NCBI GenBank assembly: GCA_958295685.1
Contig: OY282365.1
Location: 992,001 to 1,056,000 of the forward strand
From: an uncultured Dehalococcoidia bacterium
Lineage (GTDB): Bacteria > Chloroflexota > Dehalococcoidia > Lucifugimonadales > CATQGZ01
Length of the DNA stretch: 64,000 bases
Reading direction: 5' to 3'
The position numbers were made by a program, and so were the translations under genes. Below, in pieces: positions 42,539 to 51,193 of the stretch (its first letter is position 1; every line of letters starts with the position of its first letter). The notes under the pieces are model-generated. The model ran no database searches, was not told the DNA's origin, and saw only the letters and a program-made list of their open reading frames with translations.

Positions 42539-43420
42539 CTACACCACTGCCGCCGGGGACTCGCCGACGCCGTCCATCCGGCGCTTGACCTCATCGTATA
42601 CGTCAGGCGGCAGCGGCCCGCTCAGCACGGCCCGCGCGTTCTCGGCGACGTGTGCCGGGTTCGTGGTGCCCACGATTATCGTGTCGGAGTGGGGATGGGT
42701 CAGCGTGTACCGCAGCAACAGCGCGGAGCGGCTCTCACCGTCCTCGCGCAGATCGTCCAGCCCCGCGGTCTCGAACCTACTCCAGGGCTCATCGCGGCCG
42801 GTTCCGACCCCCGGCTCGCCGCGAGCGACGCCGCCCCTGATAATGATCCCGACCCCGGCCTCGGCGGACCTGGTGATCCAGTCCTCGTGCTCGCGTTCGA
42901 GCGCCGAGTACGGTATCTGAAAGGCGTCGAACACGCCCCAGCCGAGAAGGGTCGGAAGGTCAGGCAAGGTGGTGGACGCGCCGATCCAGCGCGCCTTCCC
43001 CTGCCGACGCATCTCGTGCAAGCCGTCGACCAGACCGCCCCTCTCGCACTCCACGGCGGTCGCGTTGTGCAGCTGCATCACGTCCACGTAGTCGGTCCGG
43101 AGCCTCCGCAGACTATCCTCCAGAGTCCGCAGTATGTTCTCCCGCGTCCAGAGGTGGCCTCCGCCGCCAGGCCTCATCCCGCACTTGGTAGCCAGAATTA
43201 GCTCCGAGCGTCGGTCCGACAGGTACCTTCCGATGAGCTCCTCGCTGTTGCCATAGTCGTCGGCCGTGTCGATGAAGTTGATTCCGCACTCCACGACGGC
43301 ATGGTGAACCGCCTCGGCCTCGGCGTCCGTCATCGGCCTGTGGTGGGCCGCTCCGTAGCCGAGCCTCGTAACCTCCAGACCGGTCCGACCCAGGACGGAC
43401 GCGGGCAGCGCACGTGACAT
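42539..43420 (-). CDS. Aldo/keto reductase
   Basis: 293 residues from ATG 43420 (GGAG Shine-Dalgarno; the frame 13 codons longer is less likely). Catalytic tetrad positions visible: D and Y in FIDTADDYGNSEELIG, K in LILATKCGM, H in DVMQLHNAT. C-terminal NADPH loop around IIVGTTNPAHVAENA. NADPH-dependent reduction of aldehydes or ketones in the cytoplasm. First gene of the minus-strand catabolic set. Element C lies upstream. Confidence 0.92.
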   Translation of the reverse strand: MSRALPASVLGRTGLEVTRLGYGAAHHRPMTDAEAEAVHHAVVECGINFIDTADDYGNSEELIGRYLSDRRSELILATKCGMRPGGGGHLWTRENILRTLEDSLRRLRTDYVDVMQLHNATAVECERGGLVDGLHEMRRQGKARWIGASTTLPDLPTLLGWGVFDAFQIPYSALEREHEDWITRSAEAGVGIIIRGGVARGEPGVGTGRDEPWSRFETAGLDDLREDGESRSALLLRYTLTHPHSDTIIVGTTNPAHVAENARAVLSGPLPPDVYDEVKRRMDGVGESPAAVV

Positions 43421-43531
43421 CGTCTTCTCCTCCAAACTCGACTGTCCTGACCGGGCCAAAGATATTGACCGGCGTGTGGGATGTCAACCGGCATCCGGCG
43501 GCGCCGGGGGTGGGGGACCCAGCCGTCTGCT

Positions 43532-43762
43532 TCAAATCAGGACTACGCTGACCGAAAAAGACCAGCGCAGGACGGTCGCGGCCTGCGGGTTTGCCGAAAA
43601 CTGTCCCAAACTGTTCCATTTTGTCCCATCTCGTAGCTGAGGGTTCGATTTCGTGGTACAGATGTGGGGCACTTGTGGAACAGATGCGGAACAGAACCGG
43701 AGCAGTTCCGGTACAATTGTGGGACAGGTCTTCAGGGCTGTTGCTGAGTGGGCTACTTCCAT
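43532..43762 (-). CDS. Leaderless 76-codon frame reading through repeat array C
   Basis: The ATG at 43762 is exactly six bases after the TATATT box, so its mRNA would be leaderless. The frame stays open through the array, whose 11-bp units give rotating Cys/Val-Pro codons (CPTIVPELLRFCSASVPQVP), and ends after RWSFSVSVVLI. It has no recognisable family. It is the only copy of the repeat element in which the frame is not closed within or before the array, so it may be the least damaged one, or the opening may be by chance. Confidence 0.3.
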   Translation of the reverse strand: MEVAHSATALKTCPTIVPELLRFCSASVPQVPHICTTKSNPQLRDGTKWNSLGQFSANPQAATVLRWSFSVSVVLI

Positions 43763-43797
43763 GTGAATAATATAGTACAAGGGTTCGCTGTCGTCAA
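43590..43797 (-). repeat. Dispersed repeat-array element, copy C (divergent)
   Basis: Shares with A, B and D the promoter, leaderless ATG, array of 11-bp units beginning TG, and CAGCTACGA, but lacks the AATCCT block and has a different unit type. Array of seven units 43650-43726 (TGTCCCACAAT, TGTACCGGAAC, TGCTCCGGTTC, TGTTCCGCATC, TGTTCCACAAG, TGCCCCACATC, TGTACCACGAA); three inverted 10-bp units on plus at 43603-43630 (TGTCCCAAAC, TGTTCCATTT, TGTCCCAT). The remaining gap 43798-44060 carries a TTGACT-N17-TTAGAA pair and a CCACGTGAGTGG palindrome near 43860, otherwise nothing I recognise. Confidence 0.7.
43769..43797 (-). promoter_or_regulatory. Promoter of element C
   Basis: Minus strand TTGACG (43797-43792), 17-bp spacer, TATATT (43774-43769); ATG six bases later. 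Confidence 0.7.
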
Positions 43798-44060
43798 GAG
43801 GACTCTCCCTTCGGACCTCATGAACTCTGAACCGTCACATTTCGGGATGACTCTTGACTTATCCACGTGAGTGGTGTTAGAAGTATCATCGGTACGTCTA
43901 GCCGTCTCAGTGAACCTTGTGTACATTGAGCCGTCTTCCCGTCCCCGACATACCCGCCCCGTCCTTCGGCGCCTTGCGCGGCCACAGGGAGGGAGGAAAG
44001 TGGGTGTCTCGATCAAGGCAGAATACAGGTGGTGGTAGAGTCCCAAAATTCAACAGAACG

Positions 44061-44126
44061 ACCTCCTCAAGTGAGTTGTGGGAAAGTTAGACATGGTTTA
44101 GACTTTGTTCATATTCTTGAGGAGGT
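44061..44126 (+). promoter_or_regulatory. Shine-Dalgarno-sequestering inverted repeat before the STAS gene
   Basis: ACCTCCTCAAG (44061-44071) is perfectly complementary to CTTGAGGAGGT (44116-44126). The second arm contains the ribosome-binding site GAGGAGG of the STAS gene, whose ATG is at 44133. When paired, the arms would hide the site in an 11-bp stem with a 44-base loop. This suggests control of translation of the operon's first gene by an RNA switch, protein or temperature. Confidence 0.55.
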
Positions 44127-44132
44127 GGGTCA

Positions 44133-44519
44133 ATGGCAAGCGTTGCTACCATGGAAACGACTACTGAGGAGACAGGAGCAATGGGGGTTACATTCGAGCG
44201 GGGAGACGGAGTCCTGATTGCAAAGACGGAAGGCCGCGTCGACGGTGCGAACGCCCGTGAATTTCAGACCGACTTGGAAGACGCGATCGACGAGAGCGAC
44301 CGTGTCGTAGTCCTAGACCTCGAGCATCTCACCTACATCAGCAGCGCGGGCCTCCGGGTCATCCTGCTGACTGTCAAGATGCTCCGGAAACAGGAGGCGA
44401 TGTTTTCGGTATGCTCCCTCCCGGACACGATCCGCGAGGTCTTCGAGATCAGCGGCTTCGACAAGATCATCCCAATCCATGCTTCACAGTCCGAGGCCAT
44501 CGCAGCGCTCAAAGCCTGA
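44133..44519 (+). CDS. STAS-domain anti-sigma factor antagonist
   Basis: 128 residues. The STAS fold is clear: GVLIAKTEGRVDGANAREFQ, VVVLDLEHLTYISSAGLRVI, with S71 in ISSAGLR in the place of the phosphorylated serine of SpoIIAA/RsbV, and KQEAMFSVCSLPDTIREVFE. A 15-20 residue Thr/Glu-rich N-terminal extension (TMETTTEETGAM) precedes the domain. It would be phosphorylated by the HATPase kinase (45745) and dephosphorylated by the PP2C protein (44595), in the partner-switch manner. First gene of the operon; its ribosome-binding site lies in a hairpin. Confidence 0.92.
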   Translation: MASVATMETTTEETGAMGVTFERGDGVLIAKTEGRVDGANAREFQTDLEDAIDESDRVVVLDLEHLTYISSAGLRVILLTVKMLRKQEAMFSVCSLPDTIREVFEISGFDKIIPIHASQSEAIAALKA

Positions 44520-44594
44520 CCGGGCCCGCAGCCCTGAGAATCGAGCCGCCCCGGGAACAGTGGCAGACCCTGACGTAGAAGCGCTGGGAGAATC

Positions 44595-45755
44595 ATGCAA
44601 CGGCCATACAAGATCCTCGTGGTTGACGACGAGCCTGACCTCGAACCGCTTGTGTTGCAGCGGATGCGGCGCAACATTCGATCCGGCCAATATGAGTTCG
44701 TCTTCGCCCAGAACGGCGTGGAGGCCCTGAAGAGGCTGAACCAGGATGAGGGCATAGACATGGTGCTCTCAGACATCAACATGCCTCAGATGGACGGCCT
44801 CACGCTGCTCGAACAGATCCCAGAGGTCGACCCCAACATCCGCTCCGTGATCGTCTCGGCCTACGGGGACATGAAGAACATCCGGACGGCCATGAACCGG
44901 GGCGCCTTCGACTTCGTGACCAAGCCGCTCGACTTCGAAGACCTGAGGGTCACTATCGAGCGCACACTTCAGCACCTCACCGAGTGGCGCGAGGCGCTCG
45001 CGGTGCGTGACAAACTGGTCGCGCTCCAGAACGAGCTCGACGTTGCCAGCAAGATGCAGCAGTCGATACTCCCGACAAGGTTCCCCGGCGGTGACGACTA
45101 CCAGCTATTCGCCAACATGGAACCCGCGCGCAACGTGGGAGGCGACTTCTTCGACGTGGTGCGCCTGGAGAACAGCCGGATCGGCCTCGCCATCGCGGAC
45201 GTCTCAGACAAGGGCGTGCCCGCGGCCCTCTTCATGATGTCCAGCCGCACACTGCTCAAGGGCGCGGCCATCGGCAGCCCCGAACCCGGCGACGTGCTGC
45301 GCGAGGTGAACGAGCTTCTCAACGAGGACAACGAGGCCGCGATGTTCGTCACGGTCCTGTACGCGGTGTTCAATCCGGCGAACGGAGAGCTCGTCTACTC
45401 CAACGGTGGACACAATCCACCGGTCATTGTCCACGCCGACGGAAGCTTCACGGTTCTGCCTCTGACCGGTGGAATCGCCCTCGGGATGCTGCCCGACATC
45501 GAATACGGCCAGAAGACCATAACCCTCTCCCCCGGCGATACGGCCATTCTCTACACTGACGGCGTCACCGAGGCCATGAACGCCGACGATGAGGAGTTCG
45601 GCCTCGAGCGGCTGTGCAGAATCTTCGCGGATGCGCCCCCCAAGGACGCCAAAGAAGCCAACTCGACTATCTTCAAGGCCGTCCATGACTTCGCCGGCTA
45701 CACCCCGCAGTCCGATGACATCACCTGCCTGACACTCCGCCGCAGTGAGGATTAG
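44595..45755 (+). CDS. Response regulator with PP2C (SpoIIE/RsbU) phosphatase output
   Basis: 386 residues. Receiver domain 5-125 (VVDDEPDLEPLV; phospho-acceptor D60 in MVLSDINMPQMDG; K110 in FVTKPLDF), a coiled linker (125-165, LQNELDVASKMQQSILPTRF), then a SpoIIE-type PP2C domain (about 175-385) with NVGGDFFDVV, IADVSDKGVPAALFM and ILYTDGVTEAM for the metal site. Phosphorylation by a histidine kinase, most simply that encoded at 47532, would switch on dephosphorylation of the STAS protein. The stop overlaps the start of the anti-sigma gene. Confidence 0.93.
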   Translation: MQRPYKILVVDDEPDLEPLVLQRMRRNIRSGQYEFVFAQNGVEALKRLNQDEGIDMVLSDINMPQMDGLTLLEQIPEVDPNIRSVIVSAYGDMKNIRTAMNRGAFDFVTKPLDFEDLRVTIERTLQHLTEWREALAVRDKLVALQNELDVASKMQQSILPTRFPGGDDYQLFANMEPARNVGGDFFDVVRLENSRIGLAIADVSDKGVPAALFMMSSRTLLKGAAIGSPEPGDVLREVNELLNEDNEAAMFVTVLYAVFNPANGELVYSNGGHNPPVIVHADGSFTVLPLTGGIALGMLPDIEYGQKTITLSPGDTAILYTDGVTEAMNADDEEFGLERLCRIFADAPPKDAKEANSTIFKAVHDFAGYTPQSDDITCLTLRRSED

Positions 45756-46167
45756 CTTGAGCGAGAAGCTGTCCCTGAAGATTGAAGCCAGGCACGACGC
45801 TCTGAGCGACATCACCGCCGCCGTAGAAGACCTGGGGCAGCGGGAGAACTGGGGCGCCGATCTCGTCTTCAAGGTCAACCTGGCACTCGAGGAGATGGGG
45901 CTCAACATCATGGACTACGGTCTCGACGGCGGCGAGCTTGAGATCGAGCTGACCTCCAACACGGACGCCCTCACCATCGAGATCACAGACAACGGCAGGC
46001 CATTCGATCCGCTGAACGATGCACCCGAGCACGATGTGACCTCCGAACTCGAGGACCGAGCCGTAGGTGGGCTCGGCATCCACCTGACCCGTACGGTGAT
46101 GGACGAGATGAGCTATCGGAGAGAGAACGGCAGAAACCACCTGACCATGGTCGCGCGAAGGGACTGA
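45745..46167 (+). CDS. RsbW/SpoIIAB-like HATPase serine kinase
   Basis: 140 residues from GTG 45745; a TTG at 45757 with GTGAGGA before it is an equally good start (136 residues). HATPase_c_2 features: FKVNLALEEMGLNIMDYG with the N-box asparagine, IEITDNGRPFDPL (G1-type), VGGLGIHLTRTVMD (G2). Such kinases bind a sigma factor or another client and phosphorylate their STAS antagonist. No sigma factor gene is in the window, so the client is unknown. Confidence 0.9.
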   Translation: MRISLSEKLSLKIEARHDALSDITAAVEDLGQRENWGADLVFKVNLALEEMGLNIMDYGLDGGELEIELTSNTDALTIEITDNGRPFDPLNDAPEHDVTSELEDRAVGGLGIHLTRTVMDEMSYRRENGRNHLTMVARRD

Positions 46168-47535
46168 ATGAAGCCGGACAACCCTCCGCCGGCCGCCATG
46201 CCGTTCGCGATCAGAACATGGGGAGCCGCAGCCCTGTTCATCACCGTGGGGCTGATCGCCCTGACTTCGTGCAGCCGGGGAGACGATGCGCCTGCGGAGA
46301 CGCCCCCCTCCCCGACCCCGGTAGACGCGGGTACCATGGTACAGGCGCAGAACCCCGGAATCTCCGATCAGCGCGTCCTCTTCGGCCAGTCCGCCGCCTT
46401 CAGTGGTCCCGCCCAGGAGCTCGGCAGGAACATGAGGCTCGGAATCGAGGCCGCCTTCCATGAGGTGAACCAGCGCGGCGGCGTCCACGGACGTCAATTG
46501 GAGGTTCTCTCCCTCGATGACAGCTATGAACCGGACGCCGCCATCGCCAATACCAAACAGCTGATCGAAGAGGAACAGGTCTTCGCCCTGATCGGCGCCG
46601 TAGGCACGCCGACGTCGCGGTCGGCCGCTCCAGTCGCCGCTGAAGCCGGCATCCCTTACATAGCCCCGTTCACAGGCGCCGGACTGCTGCGCGGAACAGA
46701 GTGGAACAACATCATCAACCTGCGCGCCTCCTACAACCAGGAGACTGAGGAGATGGTCGCACGCCTGACCGAAGACCTGGGCATCGACCGCATCGCCGTG
46801 ATGTACCAGGACGACTCCTTCGGACGCGCAGGGTACAGGGGAGCGCGGCTCGCGCTCGACCGGCGCGGCATGGAGCCGGTGGCGATCGGGTTGTACCCAC
46901 GAAACACCACGGCCGTGAAGGCCGCCCTGCTGGACCTGAGGGAGGGAAACCCGGACGCCGTGATCCTCGTCGGAGCCTACAAGCCAATAGCGACTCTGAT
47001 CGCGTGGGCCCGAGATATTGGCATGGACCCCATCTTCATGACCGTCTCCTTCGTGGGCAGCAACGCGCTCGCGGGGGAGCTTGGCCCCGACGGCGCCGGG
47101 GTCTTCGTCACTCAGGTGGTGCCATTCCCAACCGACGGCTCTCCACCAGTGGTTGTCACGCGAAATACGCTCGCAGTCCCATCGCTGACGCTTCAACCCC
47201 TCCAGACGAGTGACAACCCTCCCATCGTCGACGCCTACCTCAACGCCCTTTCGGACTTCGCCCCCGCCGCCGTTCCAGGCTTCGTATCCCTCGAAGGATA
47301 CCTGGCCGGCAGGCTGGCCGTCACAGGTCTGGAGGCCTGCGGTCAGGAGGTCGATAGAACCTGCTTCCTCAACAGCCTGCTCGGCATCGATCAGGCCGTC
47401 TCCATCGACCTGGACGGGTTCAGTCTCAATTACGCAAGCGGTGACAACCAGGGATCGGATGCCATCTTCCTGACTGTGATCGGTCAGGACGGTAATTTCC
47501 ACCCGGTCGACACACTGCGGGACATCTCACAGTGA
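46168..47535 (+). CDS. Periplasmic ligand-binding lipoprotein (type 1, LivJ-like)
   Basis: 455 residues. Lipoprotein signal to about residue 36 (LIALTSC lipobox, cysteine 35), Pro/Thr linker, then a type 1 periplasmic binding fold: DQRVLFGQSAAFSGPAQELG, GIEAAFHEVNQRGGVHGRQL, EEEQVFALIGAVGTPTS, VMYQDDSFGRAGYRGARLAL, VILVGAYKPIATLIAWARDI. Homologues feed branched-chain amino acid or amide ABC importers, but here no permease or ATPase gene is near. The ORF follows the anti-sigma gene with no gap and overlaps the kinase gene (GTGA), so it probably senses a ligand for that kinase. Confidence 0.9.
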   Translation: MKPDNPPPAAMPFAIRTWGAAALFITVGLIALTSCSRGDDAPAETPPSPTPVDAGTMVQAQNPGISDQRVLFGQSAAFSGPAQELGRNMRLGIEAAFHEVNQRGGVHGRQLEVLSLDDSYEPDAAIANTKQLIEEEQVFALIGAVGTPTSRSAAPVAAEAGIPYIAPFTGAGLLRGTEWNNIINLRASYNQETEEMVARLTEDLGIDRIAVMYQDDSFGRAGYRGARLALDRRGMEPVAIGLYPRNTTAVKAALLDLREGNPDAVILVGAYKPIATLIAWARDIGMDPIFMTVSFVGSNALAGELGPDGAGVFVTQVVPFPTDGSPPVVVTRNTLAVPSLTLQPLQTSDNPPIVDAYLNALSDFAPAAVPGFVSLEGYLAGRLAVTGLEACGQEVDRTCFLNSLLGIDQAVSIDLDGFSLNYASGDNQGSDAIFLTVIGQDGNFHPVDTLRDISQ

Positions 47536-49736
47536 GCGGCCGACTCAAGCGCCTCCTCGAAATGCGCTTCCGCATCTCCACCCAACTCTACCTCGGCATC
47601 GGAGGCGCCGTCGCGCTTACCCTGGCCGCAAGCCTGGTCGGCTGGTTCTCCTTCAACCGCGTAGGCGACGTCCAGGACCGCGTGAACGAGGGAAGCGTCC
47701 CAGAGATGGCGGCCGCTTTCGGAATCGCGCAGTTCAGCGGCACTCTCGTGGCCGCCGCGCCGCGCCTGACGACCGCCACGAGGCCGGAGGACTTCGCGCG
47801 GGTCTCAGCCGACATCGACGAGACCCACCAGGCGTTCGAAGAACAACTGGCCGTCTTCGAACAGAAGGACGCGAGTGACGAACGCTTCATGCAGATCCGC
47901 GGCCACGCCGACGACCTGCTCCTCAGCATCGATGAAATGAAGAGCCAGATGTCGCGGTTCGCCGACCTGGACCGGCGCAGCGAACAGCTCCGTTTGGAAC
48001 TCGACCAGTTGATCACCAGCCTGGACGGCATCATAGTCCCGGCCATAGACGACCAACTCTTCTACACCATGACAGGCTACCGCAATCTGGGCGAACCCCC
48101 GGCGTCCTACGGGGACCACTTCTCAGGGGACGAGTTCGACCACTACAGGCATCTTGCCGACCTCCAGGCGACCGCGAACATCTCTACCCAGTTCTTTGCA
48201 AGCGCCTTCAGCCTCTCCGACTCGTCCTTCATAGAGCCGCTGAAGGAACGTTTCGAGGCCGCGGCCGGCAGCATAGAGCGAAGCCTGTCCTCCATTCAGG
48301 GGTCACAGCTGCACGTCGACCTCGCCCCGGTCTTCGCCAGGCTGATCGAGGTGGGGCTCGGGGACGATTCGGTTGGATTGCAGGGCGGCTTCGATCTGCT
48401 CCAGGAGAGGCTCGACCTCGCCCAGAGTCAGCGCGAGAAGCTCGCCGACAACCGCGAAATCGCAGTCAGACTGGTCGCAGAGGTAGACGGCCTGGTCAAC
48501 ACCGCCCGCGAGAGTGTCGAAGAAGCCACCCTCGCCTCCACGCAGGCCACCCTCACCGGCCGCACCCTCCTACTCGGGATCACGGCGGCCAGCGTCGGCG
48601 GCGCCCTGCTCATCGCATGGCTCTTCGTGGGCCGCGTGCTCCTGCGCCGTCTGCAGATGCTGTCGGTCTGGATGCGCCGCATGGCAGGCGGCGACCTCGA
48701 ATCCAGGGTCGAAATCGGCGGACGCGACGAGGTCGCGGACATGGCCGCCGCGCTTGAGGTGTTCCGACTCCACGCCCTGGAGGTCCAACGCCTGAACCTC
48801 GTGGAAAAGATGGCCGCAGAGCTCCAGGGGAAGAACGACCAGCTGGAAAGCGTGCTGGCCGACCTGCGCCGCGCGCAGGACCAGATCGTGATGCGCGAGA
48901 AGCTGGCCGCGCTCGGAGAACTCACCGCCGGAGTGGCGCACGAAATCAGGAACCCGCTCAACTTCGTCAAGAACTTCTCCGAGGTTTCGGAAGAGCTGCT
49001 CACCGAGCTGGCCGAGGCTATTGAGGAGAGCGGCGAGAAGCTGACCGAGGACCAGGTGTCGCTCATCAAGGACATCACAGACGACCTCGTGAGCAACCTC
49101 TCGCGCATCCGCTCACACGGCGACCGCGCCAACCGAATCGTCCACGGCATGCTCCTGATGGGGCGCGGCTCGGGAGACATGCAGTCCACCGACATCAACA
49201 AACTGCTCGACGAGCACGCCCGCCTCGCATACCACAGCGCGCGGGCGACCGACCCGAACTTCCAACTCGACCTGCAGAGCGACCTCGACCCCGACGCGGG
49301 CGAAATCGAAGTCATCCCGCAGGACCTGGGCCGCGTCTTCCTCAACATCGTGGGGAACGCCTGCGACGCCACCGACGAAAGGCGCCGAGCCGAAACGGAA
49401 AAGGGCGGAGAACCCTACAGCCCGACACTGTATCTCGCCACCCGGCGCGGCGAGGACAATGTCGAGATACGGATCAAGGATAACGGAAACGGCATCCCCA
49501 CCGAGGTCGTCGAAAAGATATTCAACCCCTTCTTCACCACCAAGCCCACCGACCGCGGCACCGGACTCGGCCTCGCGATCTCCAGCGACATAGTCCGCCA
49601 GCACGGCGGCAACATCCGAGTCGACTCCGAGATCGGCCAGTTCACCGAATTCACAATCAGCCTGCCCCTGGTCCGGTCCCAAGGCGCCAGCCTTGAAGCC
49701 GCCGAGCCGGACAGGCAGGAAACGCCCGCTCTCTGA
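47532..49736 (+). CDS. Sensor histidine kinase with extracytoplasmic helical domain and HAMP
   Basis: 734 residues from GTG 47532, overlapping the binding-protein stop. Membrane helix 1 near 19-39, a long helical extracytoplasmic domain (about 40-350, like TorS or chemoreceptor sensors, with AAAPRLTTATRPEDF), helix 2 near 354-374, HAMP (375-425), coiled coil (430-460), HisKA with H470 in GVAHEIRNPLNFVKNF, HATPase_c with NIVGNACDAT, IKDNGNGIP and GTGLGLAIS. The long helical domain is of the sort that docks a periplasmic binding protein (compare TorT-TorS). Likely phosphorylates D60 of the receiver-PP2C protein. Confidence 0.94.
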   Translation: MSGRLKRLLEMRFRISTQLYLGIGGAVALTLAASLVGWFSFNRVGDVQDRVNEGSVPEMAAAFGIAQFSGTLVAAAPRLTTATRPEDFARVSADIDETHQAFEEQLAVFEQKDASDERFMQIRGHADDLLLSIDEMKSQMSRFADLDRRSEQLRLELDQLITSLDGIIVPAIDDQLFYTMTGYRNLGEPPASYGDHFSGDEFDHYRHLADLQATANISTQFFASAFSLSDSSFIEPLKERFEAAAGSIERSLSSIQGSQLHVDLAPVFARLIEVGLGDDSVGLQGGFDLLQERLDLAQSQREKLADNREIAVRLVAEVDGLVNTARESVEEATLASTQATLTGRTLLLGITAASVGGALLIAWLFVGRVLLRRLQMLSVWMRRMAGGDLESRVEIGGRDEVADMAAALEVFRLHALEVQRLNLVEKMAAELQGKNDQLESVLADLRRAQDQIVMREKLAALGELTAGVAHEIRNPLNFVKNFSEVSEELLTELAEAIEESGEKLTEDQVSLIKDITDDLVSNLSRIRSHGDRANRIVHGMLLMGRGSGDMQSTDINKLLDEHARLAYHSARATDPNFQLDLQSDLDPDAGEIEVIPQDLGRVFLNIVGNACDATDERRRAETEKGGEPYSPTLYLATRRGEDNVEIRIKDNGNGIPTEVVEKIFNPFFTTKPTDRGTGLGLAISSDIVRQHGGNIRVDSEIGQFTEFTISLPLVRSQGASLEAAEPDRQETPAL

Positions 49737-49755
49737 GCAGAACAGGCCACAGCCA

Positions 49756-51189
49756 GTGAACTTCGACAACTACGAACTCGACCCGTCGATCTACGACGAG
49801 ATGTTCACGCGCGACGGCGCTCCGCGAGAGCACTGCAGAAAGATATACGAGGCGCTGAGCGAATTCTCCGCCGAGGAACTCGGCAGCATCCAGGAGCGGG
49901 TTACACGCTCCTTCTCGAGCGAGGGCATCACCTTCACCGTCTACGGAGATGAAGAAGCCGACGAGCGGATCATCCCGATCGACTGCCTCCCCCGCGTGAT
50001 GGGCGGCGCCGACTGGCGGCAGCTAGAGGCGGGCCTCACACAGCGCCTCAAGGCCCTCAACCTCTTCCTGGAAGACGTCTACGGCCAGGCCCGCATCATC
50101 GAGGACGGCGTGATCCCCGTGGACGTGGTGCGCGGCTGTCCCCAGTATCGGGTCGAGATGCGCGGCTTCTCGGCGCCCCACGGCACCTGGGTCGCCATCT
50201 GCGGCACCGACCTGGTCCGCACCAACGACGGCTTCCGGGTCCTCGAAGACAACCTCCGCGTTCCATCGGGCGTGTCCTACATGCTCGCAAATCGGAAGGC
50301 GGCCAAGACAAGCATGCGCGTCCTCTACCGAAGCTCCAAAGTGCAGGAGGTGGAACACTACGGCCGAGTCCTGCTCGAAACCCTGCGCGAACTCGCGCCG
50401 AGGGGCCGCTCAGACCCCTCCATCGCGCTGCTGACACCAGGCGTCTACAACTCCGCCTTCTACGAGCACATGTTCCTCGCCGGCGAGATCGGCGCAGAGC
50501 TGGTCGAGGGCCGCGACCTCATCGTAAACGACGGCTTCGTCTACATGCGCACCACCACCGGCCTGCGGCGCGTAGACGTCGTCTACAGACGAGTCGACGA
50601 CGACTTCGTCGACCCCCTCGTCTTCCGCCCAGACTCCCTGCTCGGCGTGCCGGGCCTGCTCCACGCATACAAGCTGGGAAACGTGGCCCTCGTCAACGCG
50701 CCCGGAACCGGCGTCGCCGACGACAAGAGCGTCTACGCATACGTCCCCGACATGATCAGATACTACCTCAGCCAGGAACCGATCCTCTCCAACGTCGAAA
50801 CCCGACTCTGCCGAAGACCGGAAGACCTCGAATACACGCTCGACAACCTCCAAGACCTGGTCGTCAAGCGCGTCGGCGAGTCCGGCGGCTACGGCATGTT
50901 GATCGGCCCACACTCCACACAGGAGGAGCGGAACGAGTACGCCGAGCAGGTGCGCGCCGACCCCGCAGACTTCATCTCGCAGCCCGTGCTCGCCCTCTCA
51001 CGCTCACCATGCCTGATCGAAGGCGGCTTCGAGCCTCGACACGTCGACCTGCGACCGTTCGTGCTCCACGGACGAACCACCCGAATAGTGCCAGGCGCAT
51101 TCTGCCGCGTAGCCCTGCGTAGAGGCAGCCTCGTCGTCAACTCCAGCCAGGGCGGCGGCGGCAAAGATTTCTGGGTATTGGAGGACTAA
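49756..51189 (+). CDS. Circularly permuted ATP-grasp type 2 protein
   Basis: 477 residues from GTG 49756; the frame reaches back to ATG 49693, but that start would overlap the kinase by 44 bases. Family pattern (DUF404/DUF407): PSIYDEMFTRDGAPREHCRK, RIIPIDCLPRVMGGADWRQL, GVSYMLANRKAAKT, ALLTPGVYNSAFYEHMFLAG, VDVVYRRVDDDFVDPLVF, GNVALVNAPGTGVADDKSVY, then VVKRVGESGGYGMLIGP and the FVLHGRTTRIVPGAFCRVAL end. Proteins of this type commonly occur with alpha-E and transglutaminase-like proteins and are thought to make a peptide or peptide-like amide bond; product unknown. Confidence 0.93.
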   Translation: MNFDNYELDPSIYDEMFTRDGAPREHCRKIYEALSEFSAEELGSIQERVTRSFSSEGITFTVYGDEEADERIIPIDCLPRVMGGADWRQLEAGLTQRLKALNLFLEDVYGQARIIEDGVIPVDVVRGCPQYRVEMRGFSAPHGTWVAICGTDLVRTNDGFRVLEDNLRVPSGVSYMLANRKAAKTSMRVLYRSSKVQEVEHYGRVLLETLRELAPRGRSDPSIALLTPGVYNSAFYEHMFLAGEIGAELVEGRDLIVNDGFVYMRTTTGLRRVDVVYRRVDDDFVDPLVFRPDSLLGVPGLLHAYKLGNVALVNAPGTGVADDKSVYAYVPDMIRYYLSQEPILSNVETRLCRRPEDLEYTLDNLQDLVVKRVGESGGYGMLIGPHSTQEERNEYAEQVRADPADFISQPVLALSRSPCLIEGGFEPRHVDLRPFVLHGRTTRIVPGAFCRVALRRGSLVVNSSQGGGGKDFWVLED

Positions 51190-51193
51190 GAAA

